Assembly: GCF_002242805.1 (NCBI RefSeq)
Contig: NZ_MCGQ01000028.1
Location: 1-61,508, forward strand
Source of the DNA: Streptomyces diastatochromogenes
GTDB lineage: Bacteria > Actinomycetota > Actinomycetes > Streptomycetales > Streptomycetaceae
DNA length: 61,508 nucleotides
Direction of reading: 5' to 3'
Part shown: in pieces, positions 54,243 through 61,508 of the stretch
How the letters are laid out: each line of letters opens with the position of its first letter
Numbering within the stretch: position 1 is the first letter of the stretch
Translations under genes and position numbers: made by a program
Notes under the pieces: generated by a model
Seen by the model: the letters and a program-made list of their open reading frames with translations, nothing else
Told to the model about the DNA's origin: nothing
Databases searched by the model: none

Positions 54243-55280
54243 GTGCGCTCACTACCTTTCCGAAACCGTTGGGTCCCCCGGAGCGCCATGGCTCTGGCGG
54301 CGGCCCTCGGTCTGCTGTCCGCGACCGCGGCGCACGGAGCGGAGAACCGGCCGGCCGCCAAGCCCAGGACTCCGGTCCAGGCGTACGGCAAGCTCCGCGT
54401 CTGCGGCACGCACCTGTGCTCCGCATCGGGCAAGCCGGTCCAGCTGCGCGGTATGAGTTCGCACGGTACGCAGTGGTTCGCCCACTGTCTGAGCGGCCGC
54501 GCCCTGGACGTGCTGGCGCACGACTGGAAGGCGAGCGTCCTGCGTGTCGCGACGTACGCGCGCCAGGGCGGGTACGAGTCGGATCCCAAGAAGTTCACCG
54601 ACCTGGTGGACCGGTTGATCGAGCGGGCGAGCGCCCGTGGCATGTACGTCATCGTCGACTGGCACATGCTCAACCCGGGAGATCCGTACCAGGACCTCGA
54701 GAACGCGAAGAAGTTCTTCAAGGACGTCGCGCAGCGGCACAAGAACGCGCCCAATGTGATCTACGAAGTCGCCAACGAGCCCCACAGTGTGAACTGGCCG
54801 ACCATCAAGAGCTACGCGGAAAAGCTCATTCCGGTGATCCGCTCCCAGGACCCCGACAGCGTGATCCTCGTCCCGACGCCCGGCTGGTCCACGTTCAGCG
54901 CGTCCGAGGGTTCCGACGAGCGGACGGTCGTCAACGATCCCCTTGCCGCGAAGAACATCATGTACACCTTTCACTTCTACGCGCGAGTAGCGGCGGAGGG
55001 GTACATGGAAATCCTGGACCGTGCCTCGTCCAAGCTCCCGGTTTTCGTCACCGAGTGGGGAATCGCGTCGTGGTCGGGCTACGGCAGCGACCACGCCATG
55101 GCGCAGAAGTGGGTCGACCTGATGGCGAAGAAGAAGATCGGCTGGACGAACTGGAGCTACTCCGACCACGACCGGGAACACGCGGTCTTCAAGGACGGCA
55201 CGTGTCGTGCCGGCGCCTTCTCCCGCTCCGACGCCCTCACGTCGAACGGCGCCTGGATCCGGAAACGGATCAGAGGCTGA
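54243..55280 (+). CDS. Secreted GH5 endoglucanase (cellulase)
   Basis: A 345-residue exported glycosidase. GTG 54243 follows GGAGG by 5 bases and gives a normal signal peptide (VRSLPFRNRW...LGLLSATAAHGA). The catalytic domain is GH5 subfamily-2-like: LRGMSSHGTQW, acid/base Glu179 in VANEPH, nucleophile Glu271 in VTEWGIASWSGYG, and WTNWSYSDH near the end. There is no carbohydrate-binding module. It probably cleaves beta-1,4-glucan. It is convergent with a cellulose-synthase-like gene; a hydrolase paired with a synthase is usual in cellulose-like exopolysaccharide systems, so editing of an extracellular glucan is as likely as nutrition. Confidence 0.94.
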   Translation: MRSLPFRNRWVPRSAMALAAALGLLSATAAHGAENRPAAKPRTPVQAYGKLRVCGTHLCSASGKPVQLRGMSSHGTQWFAHCLSGRALDVLAHDWKASVLRVATYARQGGYESDPKKFTDLVDRLIERASARGMYVIVDWHMLNPGDPYQDLENAKKFFKDVAQRHKNAPNVIYEVANEPHSVNWPTIKSYAEKLIPVIRSQDPDSVILVPTPGWSTFSASEGSDERTVVNDPLAAKNIMYTFHFYARVAAEGYMEILDRASSKLPVFVTEWGIASWSGYGSDHAMAQKWVDLMAKKKIGWTNWSYSDHDREHAVFKDGTCRAGAFSRSDALTSNGAWIRKRIRG

Positions 55281-55336
55281 GGTCGCCGTACCCGCCGGGA
55301 AGACCCGATGGACCCGGAAGACCCGGACGACGCCGA

Positions 55337-55374
55337 GAGGTCCTCAGAGCCCGGATCCGGGCTCTGAGGACCTC
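55337..55374. terminator. Bidirectional terminator between GH5 and GT2 genes
   Basis: A 38-base perfect palindrome (GAGGTCCTCAGAGCCCGGA and its complement, GGATCC at the centre), between convergent stops at 55280 and 55407. Confidence 0.85.
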
Positions 55375-55383
55375 GTCGTGGTG

Positions 55384-55422
55384 CACGCTCCCCCGAGATG
55401 CTCGTTTCACGCTCCCCCGAGA
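55384..55422. repeat. Short direct repeat at the end of the GT2 gene
   Basis: CACGCTCCCCCGAGA occurs at 55384-55398 and 55408-55422, a 24-base period. The second copy overlaps the stop and last codons of the GT2 gene. It may be a slippage or recombination scar; no function is evident. Confidence 0.6.
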
Positions 55423-57074
55423 CTCTCCGCGGGCTCCATCAGCTTCCTCGGCGCGATGAGGGGTACCCGCGCCTTGGTCGCGGCACGCGGCTGGACGAGG
55501 ACGCGGCCCACGATCACGGCGTAGAACAGGCCGGAGGCCAGCACCATGAAGAAGTCCGGCGGGTACAGGGTGACGGTTCGCCAGATCGCGCCGCACACCC
55601 ACAGGAGAGCCGTACCGCCGTTCCAGCCCCAGACACCGATCCAGAACCGTCGGTTCGTGCTCCGGCCCGCGGCCGCCGAGCCGGTCGGCCGCCAGGACTG
55701 GCGCCTGCCGCGCACGATGTCCCAGATGGCGAACAGGTGCGCCCAGCCGTACAGCATGCGCACGGCCCATGCCTCGAGCCGGTAGCGGCACCGGTGCCAC
55801 CACGGGAAGATCAGCACCGTGTAGATGACGCTGGGCAGGACCAGCACCGTGTTCACGGCCTTGAGCTTGTCGGGCATGGCCACCAGCAGCACGATCGGGA
55901 TCAGCGGCGCCACGAAGGTGAAGAGTGCCGTGTGGAGGTAGTAGAAGAAGCCCGACACGTAGCAGAGCCGGGTGGTGAGCCGGAGCTTGGTGTCCCAGAA
56001 CTTCTTGCTTCCCAGCAGGCTCATGGACCCGGCACACCAGCGGTACTGCTGGTGGTAGAACGCGCTCACGTTGTCCGGGCAGTTGCCGGTGGCGAGCGGG
56101 ATCGGCACATAGCGCAGGGCCCAGCCGAGGCGACGCAGGTCGAAGCCCGTGTGCACGTCCTCCGAGTGCTCGATCAGGGTGGTGCCGCCGTTCGCCTCCA
56201 GCGCTGTCCGCCGGTACACGGCGCAGCTCCCCACACAGATGGCGCCGCCATGACGCTGACGGGACATCTGGACCGCCCGGTAGAACAGCTCCTGGACGGA
56301 ACCCGCACCGCGCTCGATCCACGTCTGCCGGTCGAGCACGCGGAAGTACTGCGGTGACTGGACGATGCCGAGTTCCGGGTCCTGCTCCATGTAGGGCAGC
56401 AGCTCCTCCAGGAGGTCCGCCCGGGGAGCGAAGTCGGCGTCGAGGATGAGGATGTACTCCTCGTCGGAGATCCCCAGCCCGTAGTGCAGGTTGCCGGCCT
56501 TCTTGAACCAGCCCCGGTTGGGCCGGCTGCCGTAGACGAAGCCGAACCTCTCGGCCATGACGGCGAGTTCCGGGGTCGCGGAGTCGTCGAGCACGTACGG
56601 GGTGGCCTTGCCGGGGTAACGGTCGGCGAGCCGGCGCACATGCGTCCAGGTGTTCTCCAGGACGTCGACGGGCTCGCCGCACACGGGCAGGAAGACCGCG
56701 ACCGTCGGGTATGCCTTCGGCCGCCAGTCCTGGACCAGTCGGCGGTGGGCCTTCAGATCGAAGTCGGCGGTGAAGGCGTTCACCCGCATCGAGGTGACGT
56801 AGTAGAGGACGGTGAAGCCCAGGCACGGCAGCAGGACGATCAGCCACGGCGAGGAGTGGAGCAGCCTGAACTGGCTGTAGACGAGACAGCTCATGCTGAT
56901 GACGGAGGCGGTCGTGAGCACCCAGAGGTGACGCCTGACGTAGGAGTACTTCTCCTTGTCGTTCGGGGGTTCGGGGAGTACGGGGTTGCCGGTCTGCCCG
57001 GACCGGGGAGCTGTCTGCCGGGCGACCGTCGGCGGGGTCTCTGTCGCGATGACCTCATGTGAATCGAGGCTCAT
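55407..57074 (-). CDS. Cellulose-synthase-like GT2 membrane glycosyltransferase
   Basis: A 555-residue processive beta-glycosyltransferase. Two hydrophobic helices (about 50-95) precede a cytosolic GT-A domain with LDADF (the DxD, about 211) and QQYRW (Q(Q/R)xRW, about 341); the TED position reads SED. Four or more helices follow. The usual PilZ domain of bacterial BcsA is absent. It resembles CslA-type enzymes, which make a beta-glucan-like polymer at Streptomyces hyphal tips, but no GlxA-type oxidase gene is adjacent. The GH5 gene next to it, convergent, could supply the hydrolase partner. AAGGA lies before the ATG. Confidence 0.92.
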   Translation of the reverse strand: MSLDSHEVIATETPPTVARQTAPRSGQTGNPVLPEPPNDKEKYSYVRRHLWVLTTASVISMSCLVYSQFRLLHSSPWLIVLLPCLGFTVLYYVTSMRVNAFTADFDLKAHRRLVQDWRPKAYPTVAVFLPVCGEPVDVLENTWTHVRRLADRYPGKATPYVLDDSATPELAVMAERFGFVYGSRPNRGWFKKAGNLHYGLGISDEEYILILDADFAPRADLLEELLPYMEQDPELGIVQSPQYFRVLDRQTWIERGAGSVQELFYRAVQMSRQRHGGAICVGSCAVYRRTALEANGGTTLIEHSEDVHTGFDLRRLGWALRYVPIPLATGNCPDNVSAFYHQQYRWCAGSMSLLGSKKFWDTKLRLTTRLCYVSGFFYYLHTALFTFVAPLIPIVLLVAMPDKLKAVNTVLVLPSVIYTVLIFPWWHRCRYRLEAWAVRMLYGWAHLFAIWDIVRGRRQSWRPTGSAAAGRSTNRRFWIGVWGWNGGTALLWVCGAIWRTVTLYPPDFFMVLASGLFYAVIVGRVLVQPRAATKARVPLIAPRKLMEPAESLGGA

Positions 57075-57469
57075 CCGATTGTCCTTGAAATCTTGGTCAC
57101 CTCCATCCTGTAGCCAGCCCGGGCGCGAGCCTTGCGCTCGGATGGGCCGATTGCTGCACGGATCGCTCGAAGGGAGGATGCGGCGAAGCGACGCACCCGC
57201 CGAAGAGCCGGCAAGGCTGTCCGCTCGTGCGCGTCGGAGCGCTTCTCAGCAGGCCTTTTGCGTTCCCCCTCAGCAGTCGGGAGAGCGGGCGGTGACCGCC
57301 GGCGCCGGCTCGACGACGCCCGTCCGTGCGCCGGGACAGCACCGATCGGGCTACTCGCGGGCGGTCCGCCGCTGGGTCGCGCTGCGAACCTGGCCGGATG
57401 CTGCTACGCGGCCGGCGCCTCGGTGCGGGTTTCCGGGCCCCGGTTCCGAGCCTGGAGGAAGCCTTCTGG
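57075..57469. other. Intergenic region between GT2 and ketosynthase genes
   Basis: About 395 bases that should carry the GT2 promoter. Open frames in it are arginine-rich and continue as shadows of the ketosynthase gene. I see no repeats, RNA gene or clear promoter. Confidence 0.55.
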
Positions 57470-58693
57470 TCAGTCGGCCGTGAACAGCAGGACGGCGTTC
57501 TGGCCGCCGAAGCCGAACGAGCAGCTGAGGCCCGTGTTGCCGGCCACCGGGCGCGGTCGGCCGGCGACGACGTCCAGTTTGTGGTCGCCGTCCTGGCCCT
57601 CGAAGTTCGCCACCGGCGGCACCGTCCGACCGCGCAGGGCGAGGACGGTGTACGCCGCCTGGATCGCACCCGCCGCCCCCAGGGCGTGGCCGATCACGCC
57701 CTTGGCGGCCGTCACGGGGGGCATGTCCGCTCCGAAGACCCGGGTGAGAGCCGCGGCTTCGGCCGCGTCGTTCAGCGGTGTGGAGGTGCCGTGCGCCTGG
57801 ACGAGACTCACGTCTCCCGGATCGCATGCCCCGTCCTCCAGCGCGGCACGGATGGCCCGTTCCGCTCCGCGCCCGTCCGGGTGCGGAGCCACCGGATGGT
57901 GTGCGTCCGCCCCGGCGCCGTAGCCGCGCAGCACGGCCTGGACCGGTGCCCCGCGGGCGCCGGCGTGGGAGAGGCGTTCCAGGACGAGGACGGCGGCACC
58001 TTCCCCGAGGACGAAGCCGTCCCGTGCCGCGTCGAACGGCCGGCTGGCCAGCTGCGGGTGTTCACGTCGCCGTGACAGCGCCCGCATCCGGGTGAAGCAG
58101 GTGGCCGTCATACGGGAGCGCGCGGACTCGCTGCCGCCGGCCAGCACGATGTCACATGTCCCGGACCGCAGCAGGTCCCGCGCGACCCCGATCGCGGTCG
58201 CGCCCGAGGCACAGGCGCTGGACGTGGTGAAGTTCGGCCCTCGGGCGCCCAGGTCGATCGCGACCTCGCCCGCGGCCATGCTCGGCACACTGCGCGGCAG
58301 CGCGAGCGGCGACACCCGCTCGGGCTGGTCCGCGCCGAGATGGCCGAACTCGGTGACGTACGTGCTGAGGCTGTTGGACCCGACGCCGAGCACCACTCCG
58401 ACCCGCTCCGCCGGCCAGGTGCCGGTGTCCAGCGCGGCGTCGGCGACGGCCCGTCGTGCGGCAGCCAGGGCGAACTGGATGAACCGGTCCACGCGCCGGG
58501 CGAGCGACCGGCCGAGTTCGGCCGCGGCATCGAAGCCGGTCACCTGGCAGGAGAAGTCGACGGGCAGCCCGGCGAGTTCGGGGTCGGGGGCGGCCAGTGA
58601 GCGGCCCCGGCACAGGGCCGCCCAGTTCGCCTCCGCCGTGTGCCCCGCCGGAGTCACCAGGCCCAGCCCGGTGACTGCGATCTCAGGCCGCAT
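57470..58693 (-). CDS. Beta-ketoacyl-ACP synthase (FabF-like KASII)
   Basis: A 407-residue condensing enzyme starting MRPEIAVTGLGLVTPAG. The triad is complete: Cys in SSACASGA (about 161), His in AHGTSTPLND (about 301) and His in GVIGHALGAAG (about 334). It should extend an acyl chain with malonyl-ACP. The ATG lies inside the end of the upstream ACP gene (11-base overlap), so the pair is coupled and the ACP is its likely partner. No KR, DH, ER or chain-length factor is adjacent, so the pair either works with housekeeping fatty acid enzymes or makes a short beta-ketoacyl unit. The frame extends 22 codons upstream, but that duplicates the ACP region and is rejected. Confidence 0.93.
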   Translation of the reverse strand: MRPEIAVTGLGLVTPAGHTAEANWAALCRGRSLAAPDPELAGLPVDFSCQVTGFDAAAELGRSLARRVDRFIQFALAAARRAVADAALDTGTWPAERVGVVLGVGSNSLSTYVTEFGHLGADQPERVSPLALPRSVPSMAAGEVAIDLGARGPNFTTSSACASGATAIGVARDLLRSGTCDIVLAGGSESARSRMTATCFTRMRALSRRREHPQLASRPFDAARDGFVLGEGAAVLVLERLSHAGARGAPVQAVLRGYGAGADAHHPVAPHPDGRGAERAIRAALEDGACDPGDVSLVQAHGTSTPLNDAAEAAALTRVFGADMPPVTAAKGVIGHALGAAGAIQAAYTVLALRGRTVPPVANFEGQDGDHKLDVVAGRPRPVAGNTGLSCSFGFGGQNAVLLFTAD

Positions 58694-58952
58694 GCTCGAA
58701 CGCCCGGGCCGCGTCACCGAGCGTGGAGGCCGGGAACAGGTCCAGCTCGCCCTCGGCAAGGACGATGCCGAACTCCTGCTCCGCCGCCACGACCAGTTCC
58801 ATCAACGACAGCGAGTCCATCCCGAGGCTCTCGAACGTCATCGTGGCGGTCAGCTGCTCCGGCGCCATCCCGACATCGAGGTGACCGGTCAGCAGGGCGA
58901 CGAGCCGCTCGGGCAGCACCCGTTCCGCATCCGGTTCCGCTGCGTGTGTCAT
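58683..58952 (-). CDS. Discrete acyl carrier protein
   Basis: An 89-residue acidic carrier protein with the phosphopantetheine site in LGMDSLSLMELV (Ser about 46). GGAAGGGGAG precedes the ATG at 58952. It overlaps the start of the KASII gene. It carries the acyl group for that enzyme; delivery to the C1 domain of the nearby NRPS or to the acyltransferase at the right edge is possible but not shown. Confidence 0.92.
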   Translation of the reverse strand: MTHAAEPDAERVLPERLVALLTGHLDVGMAPEQLTATMTFESLGMDSLSLMELVVAAEQEFGIVLAEGELDLFPASTLGDAARAFEHAA

Positions 58953-59254
58953 GCCGTGATCTCCCCTTCCGACGAATGACGTGATCTTCGCAGCAGTAAC
59001 GGCTGTGGCATGGCGCGCCCTGGTCGCGGGGCCGGTCCCGGAGGTCACGCCCCGCACACCATCAGAGGTCCGGCGGGGTCACGAACTACGGGGTTGTGAA
59101 GGGGTATCGACGTATTCGGACGCAAGATCACCGTGGGGCGCCCGGGGCCTCCCGCGTGCGCTCGCTCGTTGGAGTGGACCCTTCGGGGCGCAATTGTCGT
59201 ACGCAATCCTGCTAACGCACCATCCTGGGGAGTCCAGCGAAGGAGCAGCCGAAC
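58953..59254. promoter_or_regulatory. Divergent promoter region (ACP/KAS and terpene-remnant/P450)
   Basis: About 300 bases between divergent units. AAGGAG near 59240 is the ribosome site of the small plus-strand frame. GGGG-TTGTGAA-GGGG (59090-59104) resembles the LAL-type boxes in region 1 but has a 7-base instead of a 9-base gap. No promoter can be fixed. Confidence 0.4.
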
Positions 59255-59404
59255 GTGACACGAACCGGAGCGGTGTTCACCACCCCGTGGACCCTGCGGA
59301 TCAACCCGCACCTGGATCAGGCACGCGAGAGCGCGCTCGCGTGGATGCGGCACCGCGTCATGCCCGACTGGGCGTCCGGTCTGCTCGTGAGCGCGGGGAG
59401 CTGA
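59255..59404 (+). pseudogene. N-terminal remnant of a class I terpene synthase (49 codons)
   Basis: GTG 59255 with AAGGAG about 10 bases upstream opens a 49-codon frame whose residues 8-32 (FTTPWTLRINPHLDQARE, then SALAWM) match the conserved N-terminus of bacterial terpene cyclases (FxxPWxxRxNPHLDxAR...AW). The rest of the enzyme, including the DDxxD and NSE metal motifs, is absent: the frame stops at 59404, 3 bases before the P450 start. A deletion that joined the first 40 or so codons to the P450 is the simplest explanation. It may still be translated, and it explains why a terpene-type P450 stands here alone. Confidence 0.7.
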
Positions 59405-59407
59405 GCG

Positions 59408-60787
59408 ATGACGACGACAGACCTTCCCGCGTCCCTCGTTCCCGCCCCGCGCGCACCCGGTGGCCTGCCCGGCGTGGGCCACCTGCGGCAGTTGCTCGTC
59501 GACCCCACCCGATTTCTGACCCGTCTGCCGTCCTACGGCGATCTTGTGGAGATCCGGCTCGGTCCCCGCCCCACCTACGTGGTCTGCAGTCCCGAACTGG
59601 TCCGCGAGATCCTGGTGAGCCGCCACCGCGACTTCGACAAGGGCGGCCCCTTCTTCGACAACATCTCGGTGTTCTTCGGAGACGGCCTGGCGACCTGCCC
59701 CAACGCCAAGCACACCCGGCTGCGCCGGCTGACCCAGCCGGCCTTCCACCCGAGCAAGCTGCCGGGGTACGCGGAGCTGGCGGGCCGCGAGATCACGGCT
59801 GTCACCCGGGAGTGGCGCGAGGGACAGGTCCTGGACGTGCGTCGGCTGATGCAGGAACTCGCGATGCGGATCACCGTGTCGACGATGCTGGCGTCCTGGT
59901 TCGACGGCACCGGTGCGGACGCCGACACGGTCCGCCGCACGCTGGGTGACGTGGACGTCCTGGTCAGTGGCGCGTTCCTGCGCATGGTCGCGCCCGGCAT
60001 CACGCGCCTGCCGCTGCCGGCCAACCGGCGCTACACACAGGCCCGCGACTCCTTGTACGCGCACATCGACGCCACGGTCGCCGCCTACCGCCGCGCCGGT
60101 ACCGACCAGGGCGACCTGCTGTCCATGTTCCTGGCCGAGGACGGCGACGGAAACGCGCTGTCGGACACGGAAGTACGCGAGCAGGTGATGACCATGTTCA
60201 TCGCCGGTATCAGTACGACCGCCGCCATGCTCGCCTGGACCTTGTACTACCTCTCGTTGGACGACGACCTCGACGCGGCCGTCGCGGCCGAGGTACAGAA
60301 GGTCTGCGGCGGCGGCCCCGCCCGGCACGAGCACCTTCCGCAGCTGCCGAACCTGATGGCCGTGGTGACCGAGGCCTTCCGGATCAGGCCCTCCGCCTGG
60401 CTGTTCAGCAGGACCTCCGTCACGGACACGTCCTTGGGCCGGTACCGCGTGCCGGACGGTGCCGACATCCTGATCAGCCCGTACATCATTCACCACCGGC
60501 CCGATCTCTTCCCCGAGCCGGACCGGTTCGACCCGGGGCGCTGGAGCGGTGACGGACGCAGCTGGGCCAAGGCCGAGCGGGCGATGGAGATGGTGCCCTT
60601 CGGAACCGGGTTCCGTAAGTGCGTCGGCCACGACTTCACCGTCATGAACGTCATGCTGTCCCTGGCGTCCGTCCTGGCCGACTGGAAGCTCACCCCCGCC
60701 ACGTCCCGCCCGGTCACCCTCATCGGGCGCAGCATCATCGAACCCCGCAACCTCGATCTGCGGCTGCACCGCCGCCAGGTGCCCTAG
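59408..60787 (+). CDS. Cytochrome P450, terpene-tailoring type
   Basis: A 459-residue P450 starting MTTTDLPASLVPAPRAPGGLPGVGHLRQLL. The proline-rich start and GHLRQLLVDPTRFL resemble P450s paired with bacterial sesquiterpene cyclases (pentalenene and epi-isozizaene oxidases). The haem loop is PFGTGFRKCVG, ExxR is EAFR, and the I-helix AGISTTA keeps the conserved Thr. It sits 3 bases after the remnant of a terpene synthase, which supports a terpenoid ancestry; with the cyclase gone its present substrate is unknown. It could act on a terpene made elsewhere or on a product of the neighbouring clusters. Confidence 0.94.
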   Translation: MTTTDLPASLVPAPRAPGGLPGVGHLRQLLVDPTRFLTRLPSYGDLVEIRLGPRPTYVVCSPELVREILVSRHRDFDKGGPFFDNISVFFGDGLATCPNAKHTRLRRLTQPAFHPSKLPGYAELAGREITAVTREWREGQVLDVRRLMQELAMRITVSTMLASWFDGTGADADTVRRTLGDVDVLVSGAFLRMVAPGITRLPLPANRRYTQARDSLYAHIDATVAAYRRAGTDQGDLLSMFLAEDGDGNALSDTEVREQVMTMFIAGISTTAAMLAWTLYYLSLDDDLDAAVAAEVQKVCGGGPARHEHLPQLPNLMAVVTEAFRIRPSAWLFSRTSVTDTSLGRYRVPDGADILISPYIIHHRPDLFPEPDRFDPGRWSGDGRSWAKAERAMEMVPFGTGFRKCVGHDFTVMNVMLSLASVLADWKLTPATSRPVTLIGRSIIEPRNLDLRLHRRQVP

Positions 60788-60800
60788 CGGGGACCGCGCC

Positions 60801-60841
60801 GCTGTCCACCGCGGCTACTCGCGCAGCGCGCGGTGGACAGC
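60801..60841. terminator. Bidirectional terminator overlapping the acyltransferase stop
   Basis: Perfect 13-base stem (GCTGTCCACCGCG and complement) with a 15-base loop, between convergent genes. The right arm lies in the last codons of the acyltransferase gene. Confidence 0.8.
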
Positions 60842-61508
60842 CCCCTCGATGGCGTCGGCCAGGGCGTCGGCCTGCCGCGCGGTGAACCAGTCCGCGGCCA
60901 TGACCAGGGTGATGTCGAGGCCCGCCGTGTCGTCCTGACTGCCGGTGAGAAAGACCGAGGGCAGGGGGCCGGGGGGAAGGGCGCACCCGTCGATGGGGCC
61001 GGACCTCAGGTCCGGGGGGAGCTGGAGCGGCGGGGTCTTCGTCATCAGGTTGCTGACCAGGAGACTGATCGGAGCGTGCGCCACTTCGTCCATCAGCTCG
61101 GCGGTCGCGGCGATGGCCTTCTGCACCGTGTTGTTCAGGACCGCTTCACGCAGTTGCTCCAGTACCCGGCGTCCGATGCCGGCCGGAGGGCAGTCGGGCC
61201 CCACCTCGACCACGGCGTGCGCGGCGGTGGCGGCCAGCACCATCTCGTGCGGGGACATGGGCGGCCTGAGCCGCCGCCGGAGATCCAGCGTGGACAAGCA
61301 CGTCATGGGCACGGTCTCGTCCGGGCAGGGCGTCTGCGAGTGGACCGCGCGCAGTGCGATGCCGCAGGCCAGCGCGTGCAGACTCATGCGTGCCGCCTTG
61401 GCCGCACGCGTCAGTTGACCGACGGACTCGGCGGAGAGCCGTACCTGCCGCCTGTGGACGCCGGGCTGCGCTCCCGTGCCGCGGCCGGCCTTACCGACCA
61501 GTGCTACT
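60815..61508 (-). CDS. PapA/condensation-like acyltransferase, C-terminal part (5' partial)
   Basis: The minus-strand frame is open without a stop to the window edge (61508), so the ATG at 61387 is internal and the gene continues to the right. The visible 230 residues (RQVRLSAESVGQLTRAAK, SLHALACGIALRAV, LSTLDLRRRLRPPM, ISLLVSNL) match the C-terminal half of phthiocerol-transferase-like (PapA) members of the condensation-domain superfamily. The HHxxxD site is in the missing half. Such enzymes esterify alcohols with acyl groups taken from carrier proteins; the ACP-KASII pair 2 kb away is a possible source. Confidence 0.8.
   Translation of the reverse strand, partial: VALVGKAGRGTGAQPGVHRRQVRLSAESVGQLTRAAKAARMSLHALACGIALRAVHSQTPCPDETVPMTCLSTLDLRRRLRPPMSPHEMVLAATAAHAVVEVGPDCPPAGIGRRVLEQLREAVLNNTVQKAIAATAELMDEVAHAPISLLVSNLMTKTPPLQLPPDLRSGPIDGCALPPGPLPSVFLTGSQDDTAGLDITLVMAADWFTARQADALADAIEGAVHRALRE

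Noticed and set aside
57132..58075. Plus-strand frames before and across the ketosynthase gene
   Set aside because: Arg-rich composition and overlap with the conserved ketosynthase on the other strand.
59090..59104. GGGG-TTGTGAA-GGGG resembling the LAL box
   Set aside because: The gap is 7 instead of 9 bases and no -10 lies at the matching distance; it is also far from the PKS cluster.
1..61508. Search for CRISPR arrays, tRNA or rRNA genes, insertion sequences and integrase or attachment sites
   Set aside because: I saw no regularly spaced repeats, no tRNA or rRNA sequence, and no transposase or integrase frame.

Overview
The window is high-GC actinomycete DNA, almost certainly from a Streptomyces. 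The signs are the codon bias, GTG/TTG starts, bldA-type TTA control of a LuxR-family regulator, CUT1 sugar ABC systems without their own ATPase, and the dense biosynthetic content. The left edge cuts a modular polyketide synthase (PKS) gene and the right edge cuts a condensation-like acyltransferase gene.

Region 1 (1-26.7 kb) is the end of a type I PKS cluster. Two terminal PKS proteins (KS-AT-ACP, then KS-AT-KR-ACP-TE) are followed in one operon by a flavin monooxygenase and a complete acyl-CoA carboxylase (beta, epsilon, alpha). Convergent to this lies a tailoring operon of an acyl-CoA-dehydrogenase-like protein, two P450s and a SnoaL-like protein. A second SnoaL-like gene, a TetR repressor, a GMC oxidoreductase, an MFS exporter, a type II thioesterase and a large LAL-type LuxR activator complete it. 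The penultimate module has lost its KR and the last KR is visibly dead, so the chain should leave as a beta,delta-diketo thioester, a natural precursor of a 4-hydroxy-3-methyl-2-pyrone or a rearranged product. Two regulatory circuits can be read: a TetR-type motif (about TGAwCrvCGTGTAC) at three promoter regions, and a LAL/MalT-like direct repeat (GGGGTT-N7-GGGG) at the same distance from the -10 of the GMC gene and of the P450 operon.

Region 2 (27-35.6 kb) is a carbohydrate locus: a secreted GH43/CBM13 enzyme resembling exo-beta-1,3-galactanases, a LacI repressor with palindromic operators, two ABC permeases, a binding lipoprotein and a GH35 beta-galactosidase. Together they suggest uptake and breakdown of galactan side chains or arabinogalactan.

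Region 3 (35.6-43.2 kb) is a secreted 2,382-residue Rhs/YD-repeat polymorphic toxin with a Hint autoprocessing domain, an unrecognised ~120-residue C-terminal tip and an adjacent small gene that is the candidate immunity protein.

Region 4 (43.4-53.9 kb) is a short NRPS operon: a bimodular C-A-nMT-T-C-A-nMT-T-TE synthetase and a stand-alone methyltransferase.

Region 5 (54.2-61.5 kb) is mixed. It has a secreted GH5 glucanase convergent with a membrane cellulose-synthase-like GT2, an ACP-ketosynthase pair, a 49-codon remnant of a terpene synthase directly upstream of a terpene-type P450, and the C-terminal part of a PapA-like acyltransferase.
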